Shown: positions 8,996 to 17,450 of the stretch, piece by piece
Layout: every line of letters begins with the position of its first letter
How positions within the stretch are numbered: position 1 is the first letter of the stretch
DNA from: Marinigracilibium pacificum
GTDB lineage: Bacteria; Bacteroidota; Bacteroidia; Cytophagales; Cyclobacteriaceae
Length of the DNA: 64,000 bases
Assembly (NCBI RefSeq): GCF_012926615.1
Contig: NZ_JABBNU010000007.1
Span: 62,001 to 126,000 of the forward strand
Direction: 5' to 3'
Notes under the pieces: model-generated
Database searches by the model: none
What the model was told of the DNA's origin: nothing
Seen by the model: the letters and a program-made list of their open reading frames with translations, nothing else
Made by a program: the position numbers and the translations under genes

Positions 8996-9786
8996 TTGAT
9001 GCTGACTTGAAGATTAATACCGTGATGAAATGGGAGTCGGGGTATCCATTGTGTATTGTAATTGATTTTTATTCTTTGATATTCAAAATGTATCCCTCCG
9101 AAAATACTTGCAGGATTAATGTATGAACCCAGATCTATTCTAAATAAATCGTTTAAAACAGATGTCATTGCAATAGCAGCTGTAAGATTGTCTTCTGATG
9201 AAGATTTTAAAGCTGTATGAATAGTGACTTTATTGGATATTTCATGGCCAAAAGCTAACCTGTATTCAGAATATGAAGGAGTTTCCTCAGAATTGTTCCA
9301 GGTGCTTTGGGTGAAATTTTTAACCGATGCTGCAAATGCAGAGGTTTCACTGATATTAAACCTTCCTGAAAGATCAATAGAGAATGTGTGGTAGGAACCC
9401 GCTTCTTTCATATATAGTTGAGATAATTTGATTGCAGATCCAAATACAAAATTCTTTCTATTAAAGGCACCCTGAATTATGATTTGATTTGAATGCATTA
9501 CCTCACTTCCATATCTGCTTACACCACTTCCAATTGTGAATTTTTCAAATGGTAAGGTTATTGCAGCTGTATACATGCCAATATGATTTTGACTGTATGG
9601 CATGTAGTATCCGGTTTCAATGGTTGGTTTTTCATAACTTATCATCGAAATTGGACTTTCGAAAAATGATGTTTTAAGGTCTGTAGCAATACCAGACGGT
9701 CCTATTCCATTGAGGTGATCAACGGGAGAAATTATTTGAGCATTAACCGAATGAATTGCCAGGACCAGAATGACTAGTCTTAGCAT
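8992..9786 (-). CDS. Putative outer-membrane protein, partner of the HhH-barrel protein
   Basis: A 264-residue exported protein with signal peptide MLRLVILVLAIHSVNAQ. The mature part resembles the small PorV/PorQ-like outer-membrane barrels of Bacteroidota. An early segment (GIGPSGIATDLKTSFFESP) is followed by regularly alternating strands such as AITLPFEKFTIGSGVSRYG and KVTIHTALKSSSEDNL, and the end is QVSIK. It is the first gene of a two-gene run and overlaps the HhH-barrel gene by 4 bases, so the two products are likely made together and may interact. The family name is an inference from pattern; the function is unknown. Confidence 0.6.
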   Translation of the reverse strand: MLRLVILVLAIHSVNAQIISPVDHLNGIGPSGIATDLKTSFFESPISMISYEKPTIETGYYMPYSQNHIGMYTAAITLPFEKFTIGSGVSRYGSEVMHSNQIIIQGAFNRKNFVFGSAIKLSQLYMKEAGSYHTFSIDLSGRFNISETSAFAASVKNFTQSTWNNSEETPSYSEYRLAFGHEISNKVTIHTALKSSSEDNLTAAIAMTSVLNDLFRIDLGSYINPASIFGGIHFEYQRIKINYNTQWIPRLPFHHGINLQVSIK

Positions 9787-9820
9787 ATTATTAGTTGATA
9801 AATTGTAATATTATAGTTGA

Positions 9821-9828
9821 TAGATTTG
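9821..9828 (+). promoter_or_regulatory. -7 promoter element close to a start codon
   Basis: TAGATTTG matches TAnnTTTG and ends 8 bases before the ATG at 9837. An upstream in-frame ATG at 9795 would lie before this promoter, so the downstream ATG, which also begins a good signal peptide, is preferred. Confidence 0.5.
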
Positions 9829-9836
9829 CTAAATAT

Positions 9837-10469
9837 ATGAACGTAATCGAATATATTAAAAAGCTTTTTGTATTATTTTTTGCATTAAACGTTTACACTG
9901 TAAATGCCCAGGATTCAATCTTTTATGATGATGGTACCCTACGATCTATATCAATAGAGGTCAATAGTAATGAATCTAAGCAAATTACATTTTATAAGAA
10001 TGGTAATAAGTCTGCAGAGGAGACATTAAAAGATGGAAAACTAGATGGATTGTGTATTTATTATTTTCCTGAGGGTTCATTGAAAGCAAAAGAAACATGG
10101 CAGAATGACATTCTACATGGTGAAGCTACCTATTACTATGAAAATGGTCAAATTGATAAAACAGGTGTCTTTGATCAAGGTTTATATTCCGGAAGCTGGA
10201 AACATTATCATCAAAATGGGAATCCTGAAAGAATAGTGAATTATGTCAATGGACTTCCTGAAGGTGGCTGGAAAGTTTATAATGAAAAGGGAGTTCTTAT
10301 TCAGGAAGGTCAATATGTTAAAGGTATGGAAGAGGGTGTTTGGTTTTTCTATACCGATAAAGGGCAACTTGAATTTAAAGGAGAATATAAGTCAGGAGAG
10401 AGAGTTGGTAACTGGTATTATTATGACAAAAAGGGAAGAGAGACAAAATTAAAGCCTGGTGAGTACTAA
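9837..10469 (+). CDS. Secreted MORN-repeat protein (YwqK-like)
   Basis: A 210-residue exported protein built of repeated MORN-like units. Signal peptide: MNVIEYIKKLFVLFFALNVYTVNAQ. At least six copies of a Y-x-NG-x2-x3-x-YxxG pattern follow, for example YYENGQIDKTGVFDQGLYSG, YHQNGNPERIVNYVNG and YTDKGQLEFKGEYKSG. Some databases call this family 'YwqK antitoxin-like', but the signal peptide and the absence of a toxin gene argue against an antitoxin here. The ORF extends upstream to an ATG at 9795, but the later start gives the signal peptide. It converges on an Omp85-like gene with a single base between stops. Confidence 0.75.
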   Translation: MNVIEYIKKLFVLFFALNVYTVNAQDSIFYDDGTLRSISIEVNSNESKQITFYKNGNKSAEETLKDGKLDGLCIYYFPEGSLKAKETWQNDILHGEATYYYENGQIDKTGVFDQGLYSGSWKHYHQNGNPERIVNYVNGLPEGGWKVYNEKGVLIQEGQYVKGMEEGVWFFYTDKGQLEFKGEYKSGERVGNWYYYDKKGRETKLKPGEY

Positions 10470-10470
10470 T

Positions 10471-11892
10471 TTATAAGGCGGTTTTTATATTAAAAAAGAA
10501 TCTATTTTGACCTTCCGAATTAAACGAGTACTCAAACCGCATTACAAAGTCATAATACGTTACAAGATCGAGCCCTAGTCCATATCCAAAATTCACTTGA
10601 TTAATTAAATTGTTGTCTGGGCCATAATTTAGGCTATTATCAACATATCCTATATCGAAAAATGATTTCAGATATAATGCAACCGGTACGGTACGAAACT
10701 GATCAATAGGCATCCAATTACCAAGTTTGAATTGATTCGAAAACAATTCCTTTTTAAAAGTTGACTTATTTAAAATGAAATGCTGGCCATCTATTACGTT
10801 TAGTTCAAACCCCCTAATTATTTCTTTTTTATAACCCATTCCTCTGAATACAAAATAAGGCTGTTTCGGAGGAAAAGAAGCTCTACCACTTATTCTGTTA
10901 CTTAGATAATATCCTTTTCCCAGATGTTTGTATTTGGCAAACTCGGCTTCGAGTGAAGTCTGAAATGAATTGGAGAAAAGTCCCGTTCCCGATTGATTGA
11001 TTGATCCTGCTAAAAGAAAACCATTCAATGGATAAGCTGATACATCTCTTAAGTCACGAGAAAATTGATATGTTAAAATCAGAAATTGCTTTTCAGTATC
11101 ACCATTTAAAAAGTAATCAGGGTTTTCGAGGGCTACTGTGTCATCAATTTTTATATTTTGATAGGCAATTCTGAAACTATGAGTGTTCTGTATAGATTCT
11201 CTGATTCGAAGTGTTTCACTTATTCTGAATTCCCTTCTGATTTTTCTTTCCGAATCAAGAAACTGCTGCATGTTGTCTCTAGTGTCATAGGGGATATTTC
11301 TATTGTCATTGTAAAAAATCAATGTCTCCAATCCGGTTTTCAATCCTTTATTGATATAAGGAATATTGTAACCAAGAAGAAATTCTCGTGTATAACCAAA
11401 TTGGAGTCCCAGAGACAAAGTTTCATCCATTCCCCTTAGGTTATACTGATATAGACCAACTCCGTAGTTTACTCTATCGAGTGATTTACCCTGGTTGATC
11501 CACCATTCACTGAAGTTTCTGTCGGCTAATTCAAATTTTATTGTTGGAAATGTATACCATCTTTCTTTGAGCTGAACCAAAATATCAATTTCGCCTGAGG
11601 CTGCAGGAATAATTCTTAACTCAACTGTGACGAAAAGACTAGTGTTGAAAATATTATTGCGATCTTGAGTTAGTAAGTTTTTTAGTTCTGAGACAGCAAC
11701 TGTTTCTCCTGCAATTAGCTGCATTTCACGTAGTATGATTACATCCTTAGTCTTTTTGTTTCCTACAATAAATACTTTACCTATTCTTACTGTGCTGTCA
11801 TTCAAAGACTCATCCAGAGTTACAGAAGAATTGGTTTGCCCCTTAATAATTAATGATGTAAAAATTAATACAAGACTAAAATATAATCGCAT
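10471..11892 (-). CDS. Omp85/BamA-like outer-membrane protein with a single POTRA domain
   Basis: A signal peptide (MRLYFSLVLIFTSLIIKGQ) precedes one POTRA domain at about residues 33-108 (RIGKVFIVGNKKTKDVIILRE through IDILVQLKERW). A barrel with strands such as ENPDYFLNGDTEKQFLILTYQ follows, ending in the aromatic-rich MRFEYSFNSEGQNRFFF. At about 473 residues and with only one POTRA, it is shorter than BamA and is probably a specialised Omp85 member (two-partner, TamA-like or surface-antigen type). A TTG at 11907 would add MKKLL upstream; the ATG at 11892 is preferred. No operon partner is visible. Confidence 0.75.
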   Translation of the reverse strand: MRLYFSLVLIFTSLIIKGQTNSSVTLDESLNDSTVRIGKVFIVGNKKTKDVIILREMQLIAGETVAVSELKNLLTQDRNNIFNTSLFVTVELRIIPAASGEIDILVQLKERWYTFPTIKFELADRNFSEWWINQGKSLDRVNYGVGLYQYNLRGMDETLSLGLQFGYTREFLLGYNIPYINKGLKTGLETLIFYNDNRNIPYDTRDNMQQFLDSERKIRREFRISETLRIRESIQNTHSFRIAYQNIKIDDTVALENPDYFLNGDTEKQFLILTYQFSRDLRDVSAYPLNGFLLAGSINQSGTGLFSNSFQTSLEAEFAKYKHLGKGYYLSNRISGRASFPPKQPYFVFRGMGYKKEIIRGFELNVIDGQHFILNKSTFKKELFSNQFKLGNWMPIDQFRTVPVALYLKSFFDIGYVDNSLNYGPDNNLINQVNFGYGLGLDLVTYYDFVMRFEYSFNSEGQNRFFFNIKTAL

Positions 11893-11988
11893 CAACAATT
11901 TTTTCAAATATTAAAAAAGTAATCTACTTTGTAGTATTCAATATTGCATTTTTATCTTGTTAATTTATACAGTATTTTGCAGAAAGTG

Positions 11989-14403
11989 ATGGCAGAGGAT
12001 TATCAAAATTTTACAAAACAACAGTTAATTAAGAAAATTCAGGAACTCGAAGAAGCTAATTCACCTGAAGAGAAATTACTTCTGGCAAAGCGTGAAGCTA
12101 CCAAGAGGAGGGAAGAACTGACTGAATTACTGAATAATGCTGACCTGATGACCATAACAATTGGTCGAAAGGGTGTGATAGAGCATGTAAATGATAATAC
12201 CTGTAACGAATTAGGTTATCGAAAGGAAGATCTAATTGGAAAGGATGCTTTTGATATTTTTGTTACCGAATCACATCGTGATGAACTCCGAATGATATTT
12301 GACCAGATTTTTAGCGGTCGTGTTACTCAACAAGGATTTCACTTGCATGTTAAAAAAAGAAATGGGTTAATCCTGCCTGTGAAATTTCGTTCTTTACTTT
12401 ATTATAATGAATTCGAAATTGTTGAGACAATTACAATTATTGGTGAAAATATTCAAGATCAAATACATGCACGTGAAGCATTAAGGTTAAGTGAGGAGAA
12501 ATTCCGTAAAATTTTCGAATACTTTCAAGATATATATTTCAGATGCTCCTTAAATGGTGATCTGACAATGCTTAGTCCTTCTGTCGAAGAGCATACCGGA
12601 TATAGCCCATTTGAACTCGAGGGAAAAAATATTTCTGATTTCTATCTTTTTAATCCAAAGACCAAAGATTTAATCCGAAGGTTAATTAAGCATAAGAAAG
12701 TTCGAGACTTTGAGGTGAGCATTATTAGGAAAAATGGAACAATAATGCAGTGCCTAAGTAATATCAGATTTATTTATAATCACCAGGGGAAACCAGAACA
12801 GATTGAAGGTGTTGCTCGTGATATAACTCAGCTAAAGAGAGCTAATATTGATCTGATGAACGCTAAGGAGATTGCTGAAAAATCATTACGTGTAAAAGAA
12901 CAATTTCTCGCTAATATGAGTCATGAGATCAGGACTCCAATGAATGGGATTATAGGAATGCTTGATCTTATTGGTGATACAAATCTTAATGATGAACAAA
13001 AAAAGTATTTGGGGATCATTAAAAAGTCATCAGAAACTTTACTGAATATCTTAAATGATATCTTAGACCTTTCAAAGATCGAGGCTGGGAAAATGCAGAT
13101 CAAAACTTCCCCTACAAATGTGAGGGAATTATTAGAAAAGGCGAAATCATTGTTTTCTCAAAAAGCTGAGGAAAAAGGTATTAAAATAAATTACCATTTG
13201 CATAAGAGTGTTCCTGAATATCTAAAGGCTGATGAAACCCGGTTGTTACAAATTATATCCAACTTGATCAGTAACGCTATAAAGTTTACTGATACCAGTG
13301 GTGCAATTGATTTGAATATACGTTCAAAATTTAATAGTGAAGGTAAGCACCTTATTAGAGTTGAGGTATGTGATTCAGGAATAGGAATTCCGCCTGAACA
13401 AATTAATCAGTTATTTAAATCATTTAACCAGCTTGATAATAGTACAACAAAAAACTATGGAGGAACAGGTCTAGGATTAGTGATTTCTAAAAGACTAACC
13501 AAACTAATGGGAGGGGATATTGGCGTGTCTTCTGCTCCAGGTATGGGGTCTATGTTTTGGTTTACTTTCCAGGCAAATGTTTGCGATGCCCCCGAAGTTG
13601 TTGAAGTTAAAAGTGAAGAGTTTAAGCTTGGAAGATATTTTGAAGTAGCTCCGGAGATATTGCTGGTTGATGATAATGCTGTTAATAGGCAAGTTGCTAG
13701 TGAAATATTAATAAAAGCCGGATGTAAAGTGCATATGGCTGAAAGTGGTAAGGAAACTATTCGTATTCTATCTGAAAATAAATTTGATTTAATATTTCTT
13801 GATATTCAAATGCCTGAAATGGATGGTGTTGAAACATTAAAAATCCTTAAAAAGGAGAATATATTAAATGAAGCGCCTGTTATTGCAATGACTGCATATT
13901 CAATGCAGGAAGATAAAGAAAGATTCTTGCAAAGTGGTTTTGATGATTATTTACCCAAACCGATTAAAGCAAAAGATTTAATAGCGAAAGTCAAGCATCA
14001 TGTTGGGATAGAGTTGGTTGAACGGGAAGAAGATGATATGGAAAAGGTTGAGACAAAACCTAAGATGATTGTTAATCAGAGTACGGTGGCTGATCTGGAA
14101 AAATATGGAGGGAAGGATTTAATTACTCAGGTATTTGAAGATTTTAAAATTGAAACAGTTGAATTAATCAGAGAGATAGAATCAGGCCTTTTGGAGACTG
14201 ATTATGATAAAATAAAGAAAAGTTTACACACAATTAAGGGTAATGCAGGGACTCTTGGTATAGAGAAGGTTGCAGGTATTGCAGAAGCAATAGAATCACG
14301 CCTTAAACAGGAAAATTATGAAGGCCTCGTTGAGGATATTTCGTATTTAAAATCTATATTTGGAGAATTCAGAAATAGTTATCAGAGTATATTAAACCTC
14401 TAA
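11989..14403 (+). CDS. Cytoplasmic hybrid histidine kinase: PAS-PAS-HisKA-HATPase-REC-Hpt
   Basis: A soluble sensor kinase with an internal phosphorelay. The order is a short N-terminal coiled coil (QQLIKKIQELEEAN), two PAS domains (about 35-165 and 170-290), and HisKA with the phospho-accepting His near residue 311 (ANMSHEIRTPMNG). HATPase follows with DSGIGIP and GGTGLGLVISK, then a receiver with Asp near 605 (FLDIQMPEMDG) and an Hpt domain with His near 747 (SLHTIKGNAGTLG). No membrane segment is seen, so it senses a cytoplasmic signal. The ORF could begin at 11944, but a promoter-like TATTTTGCAG and the coiled coil favour the ATG at 11989. A single-domain response regulator follows after 5 bases. 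Confidence 0.93.
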   Translation: MAEDYQNFTKQQLIKKIQELEEANSPEEKLLLAKREATKRREELTELLNNADLMTITIGRKGVIEHVNDNTCNELGYRKEDLIGKDAFDIFVTESHRDELRMIFDQIFSGRVTQQGFHLHVKKRNGLILPVKFRSLLYYNEFEIVETITIIGENIQDQIHAREALRLSEEKFRKIFEYFQDIYFRCSLNGDLTMLSPSVEEHTGYSPFELEGKNISDFYLFNPKTKDLIRRLIKHKKVRDFEVSIIRKNGTIMQCLSNIRFIYNHQGKPEQIEGVARDITQLKRANIDLMNAKEIAEKSLRVKEQFLANMSHEIRTPMNGIIGMLDLIGDTNLNDEQKKYLGIIKKSSETLLNILNDILDLSKIEAGKMQIKTSPTNVRELLEKAKSLFSQKAEEKGIKINYHLHKSVPEYLKADETRLLQIISNLISNAIKFTDTSGAIDLNIRSKFNSEGKHLIRVEVCDSGIGIPPEQINQLFKSFNQLDNSTTKNYGGTGLGLVISKRLTKLMGGDIGVSSAPGMGSMFWFTFQANVCDAPEVVEVKSEEFKLGRYFEVAPEILLVDDNAVNRQVASEILIKAGCKVHMAESGKETIRILSENKFDLIFLDIQMPEMDGVETLKILKKENILNEAPVIAMTAYSMQEDKERFLQSGFDDYLPKPIKAKDLIAKVKHHVGIELVEREEDDMEKVETKPKMIVNQSTVADLEKYGGKDLITQVFEDFKIETVELIREIESGLLETDYDKIKKSLHTIKGNAGTLGIEKVAGIAEAIESRLKQENYEGLVEDISYLKSIFGEFRNSYQSILNL

Positions 14404-14408
14404 AAGAG

Positions 14409-14786
14409 ATGTCAGCAGCAAAGAAAGTTTTGATAGCAGAAGATAGTTCTGTCATCCAAAATTTAACAAAAAAGATATTAATTATTCAAAATTATCAGAT
14501 TAGTTCCGCCAAGAATGGTGAAGAGGTAATCAAAGCATTGAATGATACAGATTTTGATGTGATTTTAATGGATATCAATATGCCTAAAATGGATGGTATG
14601 GAATGTGCCAAACAAATAAGAGCAATGGATAATCCCGAAAAATCATCAACTCCGATTATTGCGATAACTGGTAATGCAAAAAATTATTCTATGGATGATT
14701 TTACTGCTGTTGGTATAAATGAATATATCCCAAAACCAATCAATTTTGATGATTTGGTTAAAGCTGTAAAAAAATACACTTCATAA
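14409..14786 (+). CDS. Single-domain (CheY-like) response regulator
   Basis: A 125-residue receiver domain without an output domain. The acidic pair is in LIAEDSS, the phosphorylated Asp is near residue 55 (VILMDINMPKMDG), the conserved Thr is in AITGNAK and the Lys in YIPKPIN. It follows the hybrid kinase after 5 bases and is the likely partner of that kinase's Hpt domain. Because it lacks a DNA-binding or enzymatic output, it must act through protein contacts or as a phosphate sink. It is followed after one base by a small gene of unknown role. Confidence 0.94.
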   Translation: MSAAKKVLIAEDSSVIQNLTKKILIIQNYQISSAKNGEEVIKALNDTDFDVILMDINMPKMDGMECAKQIRAMDNPEKSSTPIIAITGNAKNYSMDDFTAVGINEYIPKPINFDDLVKAVKKYTS

Positions 14787-14787
14787 T

Positions 14788-15063
14788 ATGGAAGTAAAGT
14801 ATACAAAGTCATTTTTAAATAAACTGGAAGACATATTTGCAGAATCTGATTATATTCTGAGATATGAGAAGGGAAATTTTAAATCTGGTTATTGTGTGCT
14901 TAATGATAATAAAGTAGTTATTGTAAATAAGTACTACACCCTCGAAGGAAAAATTAGCTGCCTGGTCGAAATTCTTGGCCAGGTAGAATTAAATACTAAA
15001 GATTTTAGTGAAAAAAATCGAAATTTCTATTTGGAATTAACACAAACGTCGCTCAAGCTTTGA
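14788..15063 (+). CDS. Small protein of unknown function in a signalling operon
   Basis: A 91-residue predicted cytoplasmic protein that I do not recognise. It has an N-terminal amphipathic helix (SFLNKLEDIFAESDYIL), then a strand-rich middle (YCVLNDNKVVIVNKYYTLEGKIS), and ends in a helix (KNRNFYLELTQTSLKL). It starts one base after the response-regulator stop, and its TGA overlaps the TTG start of the next gene. Translation is therefore probably coupled through this region. The compact placement suggests a real gene. Confidence 0.7.
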   Translation: MEVKYTKSFLNKLEDIFAESDYILRYEKGNFKSGYCVLNDNKVVIVNKYYTLEGKISCLVEILGQVELNTKDFSEKNRNFYLELTQTSLKL

Positions 15064-15821
15064 AAATTACTTTTTTAGGTACCGGAACATCTCAGGGAGT
15101 CCCGGTTATTGGGTGTGAATGCGATGTATGCCAATCAATTGATTTCCGGGATAAAAGATTAAGAACATCAATTCATATAGAGGTTGATGGTAAAAGTTTT
15201 GTGGTTGATACCGGTCCTGACTTTAGGCAACAAATGCTTAGGGAAAGGATTCACGTTCTGGATGCAGTAATCTTTACACATGAGCATAAGGATCATGTTG
15301 CAGGATTGGATGATGTGAGAAGCTTTAATTTTCGCTTAAAAAGGCATATGCCTATATATGCTACACGCCGAGTTATTGATCAGTTGGAAAAAGAATTTCA
15401 TTATGCTTTTGGAGAAATTACATATCCGGGTGCTCCGAGATTTGATGTTAATGAAATTGATAACTCTCCATTTGAAATTAAAGGAGTAGAGTTTATTCCA
15501 ATTGAGGTACTTCATTATAAATTACCGGTACTAGGATATCGTATTAAAGATTTTACCTACATCACTGATGCAAATAGCATTAGTGATGAAGAACTTGAGA
15601 AGGTTAAAGGAACCAGAGTTTTGGTTCTGGATGCCTTACAAAGGGAGAAGCATATATCCCATTTTACTCTGGATGAAGCTGTAGACCTTATACAAAGAAT
15701 TAATCCGGAACAAGCATATCTCATTCATATTAGCCATCGTATGGGTACTCATAGGAAGGTAGAAAAGGAATTACCTGATAATATATCCATTGCTTACGAT
15801 GGTTTAAAGATTATTTTGTAA
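15060..15821 (+). CDS. PhnP-like metallo-beta-lactamase-fold phosphodiesterase
   Basis: A binuclear-metal hydrolase of the MBL fold. The start MKITFLGTGTSQGVPVIG is typical. A Cys-rich loop (CECDVCQS) matches PhnP-type proteins, where it binds an extra zinc. The catalytic motif is FTHEHKDHVAGLDD (about residues 75-88), with later metal ligands in YITDANS and in YLIHISHRMGTH. PhnP acts on cyclic ribose phosphates in phosphonate breakdown, but no phn genes are nearby, so the substrate is open; MBL phosphodiesterases also act on RNA or cyclic nucleotides. Translation starts at TTG within the upstream TGA (TTGA), and its stop overlaps the next ATG by one base. Confidence 0.85.
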   Translation: MKITFLGTGTSQGVPVIGCECDVCQSIDFRDKRLRTSIHIEVDGKSFVVDTGPDFRQQMLRERIHVLDAVIFTHEHKDHVAGLDDVRSFNFRLKRHMPIYATRRVIDQLEKEFHYAFGEITYPGAPRFDVNEIDNSPFEIKGVEFIPIEVLHYKLPVLGYRIKDFTYITDANSISDEELEKVKGTRVLVLDALQREKHISHFTLDEAVDLIQRINPEQAYLIHISHRMGTHRKVEKELPDNISIAYDGLKIIL

Positions 15822-17410
15822 TGCATTTAACAGCATATTTTATATCTGCTCAAGCACGGAAACTAAATTCTTATTTTACTGAAACTGAAAAGCCATTTTA
15901 TCTGGCAGAATGTTATTCTCAAAATAAGGATGAGGTCATATTTGGTTTCACCAATACCCAGGAAGAGTTTTATATTAAGGCTAGCTTTCATCCTAAATAT
16001 TCATTTTTAAGCTTTCATAGTGATCAAAGCAGAGCAAATAGAAATTCTGTAGAACTATTTAAGGAGCTAATCGGTCGAGAAGTTGTCTCAGTAACTGAAA
16101 TAAACAATGAAAGAGCATTTCTGATTAACTTTGATTCTGACTTTAAACTACTTTTTAAACTCTTTGGAAACAGGTCAAATATTCTCCAATTCAAGGGTGA
16201 TAACTTACAGTTGTTATTTAGGAACGACTTGCAGGGAGACAAAGAAATATCCATTTCAGAATTAGGTTCAGTCCTTGATTTGAGCTTTGAGTGCTTGACG
16301 AAAAGAATTGAAAACAACAAATCACCTATTGTTCTGTGGGATAAGGAAATACAAAAAGTTTTTAATAATAGGGTAGAAGGAATTTCTTCAATTGATGATA
16401 AAGTTAATATAGCACTTGAGTTGCATGATCAATTATCTGATTCAAATGAATATAGAGTGATTTACGATGAATCTAGTCAGAATTACATTCTAACTTTAGT
16501 TGACACATCAATTTATTTAGATAATGATGTCAAAGGGATTTATAATGACCCAATTGAAGCGTCTAATGCTCTTTTTTATTCCTTTATCGGTCTTTTTGCA
16601 CTTAATGATTTAAAGCAAAAAATTGAAAGTTATATCGATAAAAGAATAAAGCAAACAAAATCTTATACAAGGAAATCAGAAAAAAGACTTGAATATCTTG
16701 AGGGTGAGGCTCGCTTCAGGCAGTTTGGAGATCTGATAATGGCAAATCTTCATAATATAAATAGCGGAATTAAAGAGATAGAATTGAGTGATTTCTACAA
16801 TGAGGGGATGATGGTTACCATCCCATTAAAAACAAATTTGTCTCCTCAAAAAAATGCTGAAAATTATTATCGCAAAGCTAAAAATCAGGAAAAAGAATTA
16901 GAAATTTTATTTGATAAGATTGACGAAAGTAATGAACGACTAGCGGAATTGAATTCTTTAAAAAAGGTAGTCGATAGTGAAAAGGATCTGAAGTCACTTA
17001 GAAAGCTTGTGAAAAACCTGGGAATTGATGCAAAGGGAAGACAGAAAGAAGAAATAAAGCCATATAGGCCATATGAGTGCGAGGGATTTCAGATTTGGGT
17101 AGGTAAAAATGCAGCTTCAAATGATGAATTAACTTTAAAATATGGTTATAAAGAAGACTTATGGTTACATGCAAAAGACGTATCAGGGTCGCATGTTTTG
17201 ATTAAACACCAGGCAGGCAAAGAATTTCCAAGGTCTGTAATAGAATATGCAGCATCCTTAGCAGCTAAGTATAGTAAGCGTAAGAATGAAACCTTATGCC
17301 CTGTTATAGTTACTCCTAAAAAGTATATTAGGAAGGTTAAGGGGAGTCCTGCGGGGGCTGTTATGGTAGATAAAGAAGAAGCGGTACTCATGATTGAGCC
17401 CGCTCCATAA
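15821..17410 (+). CDS. NFACT-family protein (RqcH/Rqc2-like, ribosome quality control)
   Basis: The best-known relatives (RqcH, Rqc2) bind stalled 50S subunits and add C-terminal tails to nascent chains. The 529 residues show an NFACT-N region (1-180), a middle helical/coiled-coil part (about 265-410, KRIKQTKSYTRKSEKRLEYL), and an NFACT-R domain (about 425-525) with DLWLHAKDVSGSHVLIKH. The C-terminal NFACT-C domain is missing. At the position of the DR pair needed for tailing in Bacillus RqcH this protein has Glu97-Arg98 by my count. It closes an operon-like run that begins with the histidine kinase, overlapping the preceding gene by one base. Confidence 0.87.
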   Translation: MHLTAYFISAQARKLNSYFTETEKPFYLAECYSQNKDEVIFGFTNTQEEFYIKASFHPKYSFLSFHSDQSRANRNSVELFKELIGREVVSVTEINNERAFLINFDSDFKLLFKLFGNRSNILQFKGDNLQLLFRNDLQGDKEISISELGSVLDLSFECLTKRIENNKSPIVLWDKEIQKVFNNRVEGISSIDDKVNIALELHDQLSDSNEYRVIYDESSQNYILTLVDTSIYLDNDVKGIYNDPIEASNALFYSFIGLFALNDLKQKIESYIDKRIKQTKSYTRKSEKRLEYLEGEARFRQFGDLIMANLHNINSGIKEIELSDFYNEGMMVTIPLKTNLSPQKNAENYYRKAKNQEKELEILFDKIDESNERLAELNSLKKVVDSEKDLKSLRKLVKNLGIDAKGRQKEEIKPYRPYECEGFQIWVGKNAASNDELTLKYGYKEDLWLHAKDVSGSHVLIKHQAGKEFPRSVIEYAASLAAKYSKRKNETLCPVIVTPKKYIRKVKGSPAGAVMVDKEEAVLMIEPAP

Positions 17411-17419
17411 TAATTTTAT

Positions 17420-17450
17420 AAATTGACAGCTATTATATCATGTCAATTTT
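17420..17450. terminator. Bidirectional terminator between NFACT gene and pyk
   Basis: The arms AAATTGACA and TGTCAATTT flank a 12-base loop and are followed by T-rich sequence on the plus strand. The hairpin spans the pyk stop codon. Confidence 0.55.

Noticed and set aside
9837-10469. MORN-repeat protein as the antitoxin of a toxin-antitoxin pair
   Set aside because: It has a signal peptide and no toxin-like neighbour; the 'YwqK antitoxin' label of the repeat family does not fit.
11158-11439. Open frame of 93 codons opposite the Omp85-like gene
   Set aside because: Shadow frame inside a well-supported gene, without promoter or recognisable sequence.
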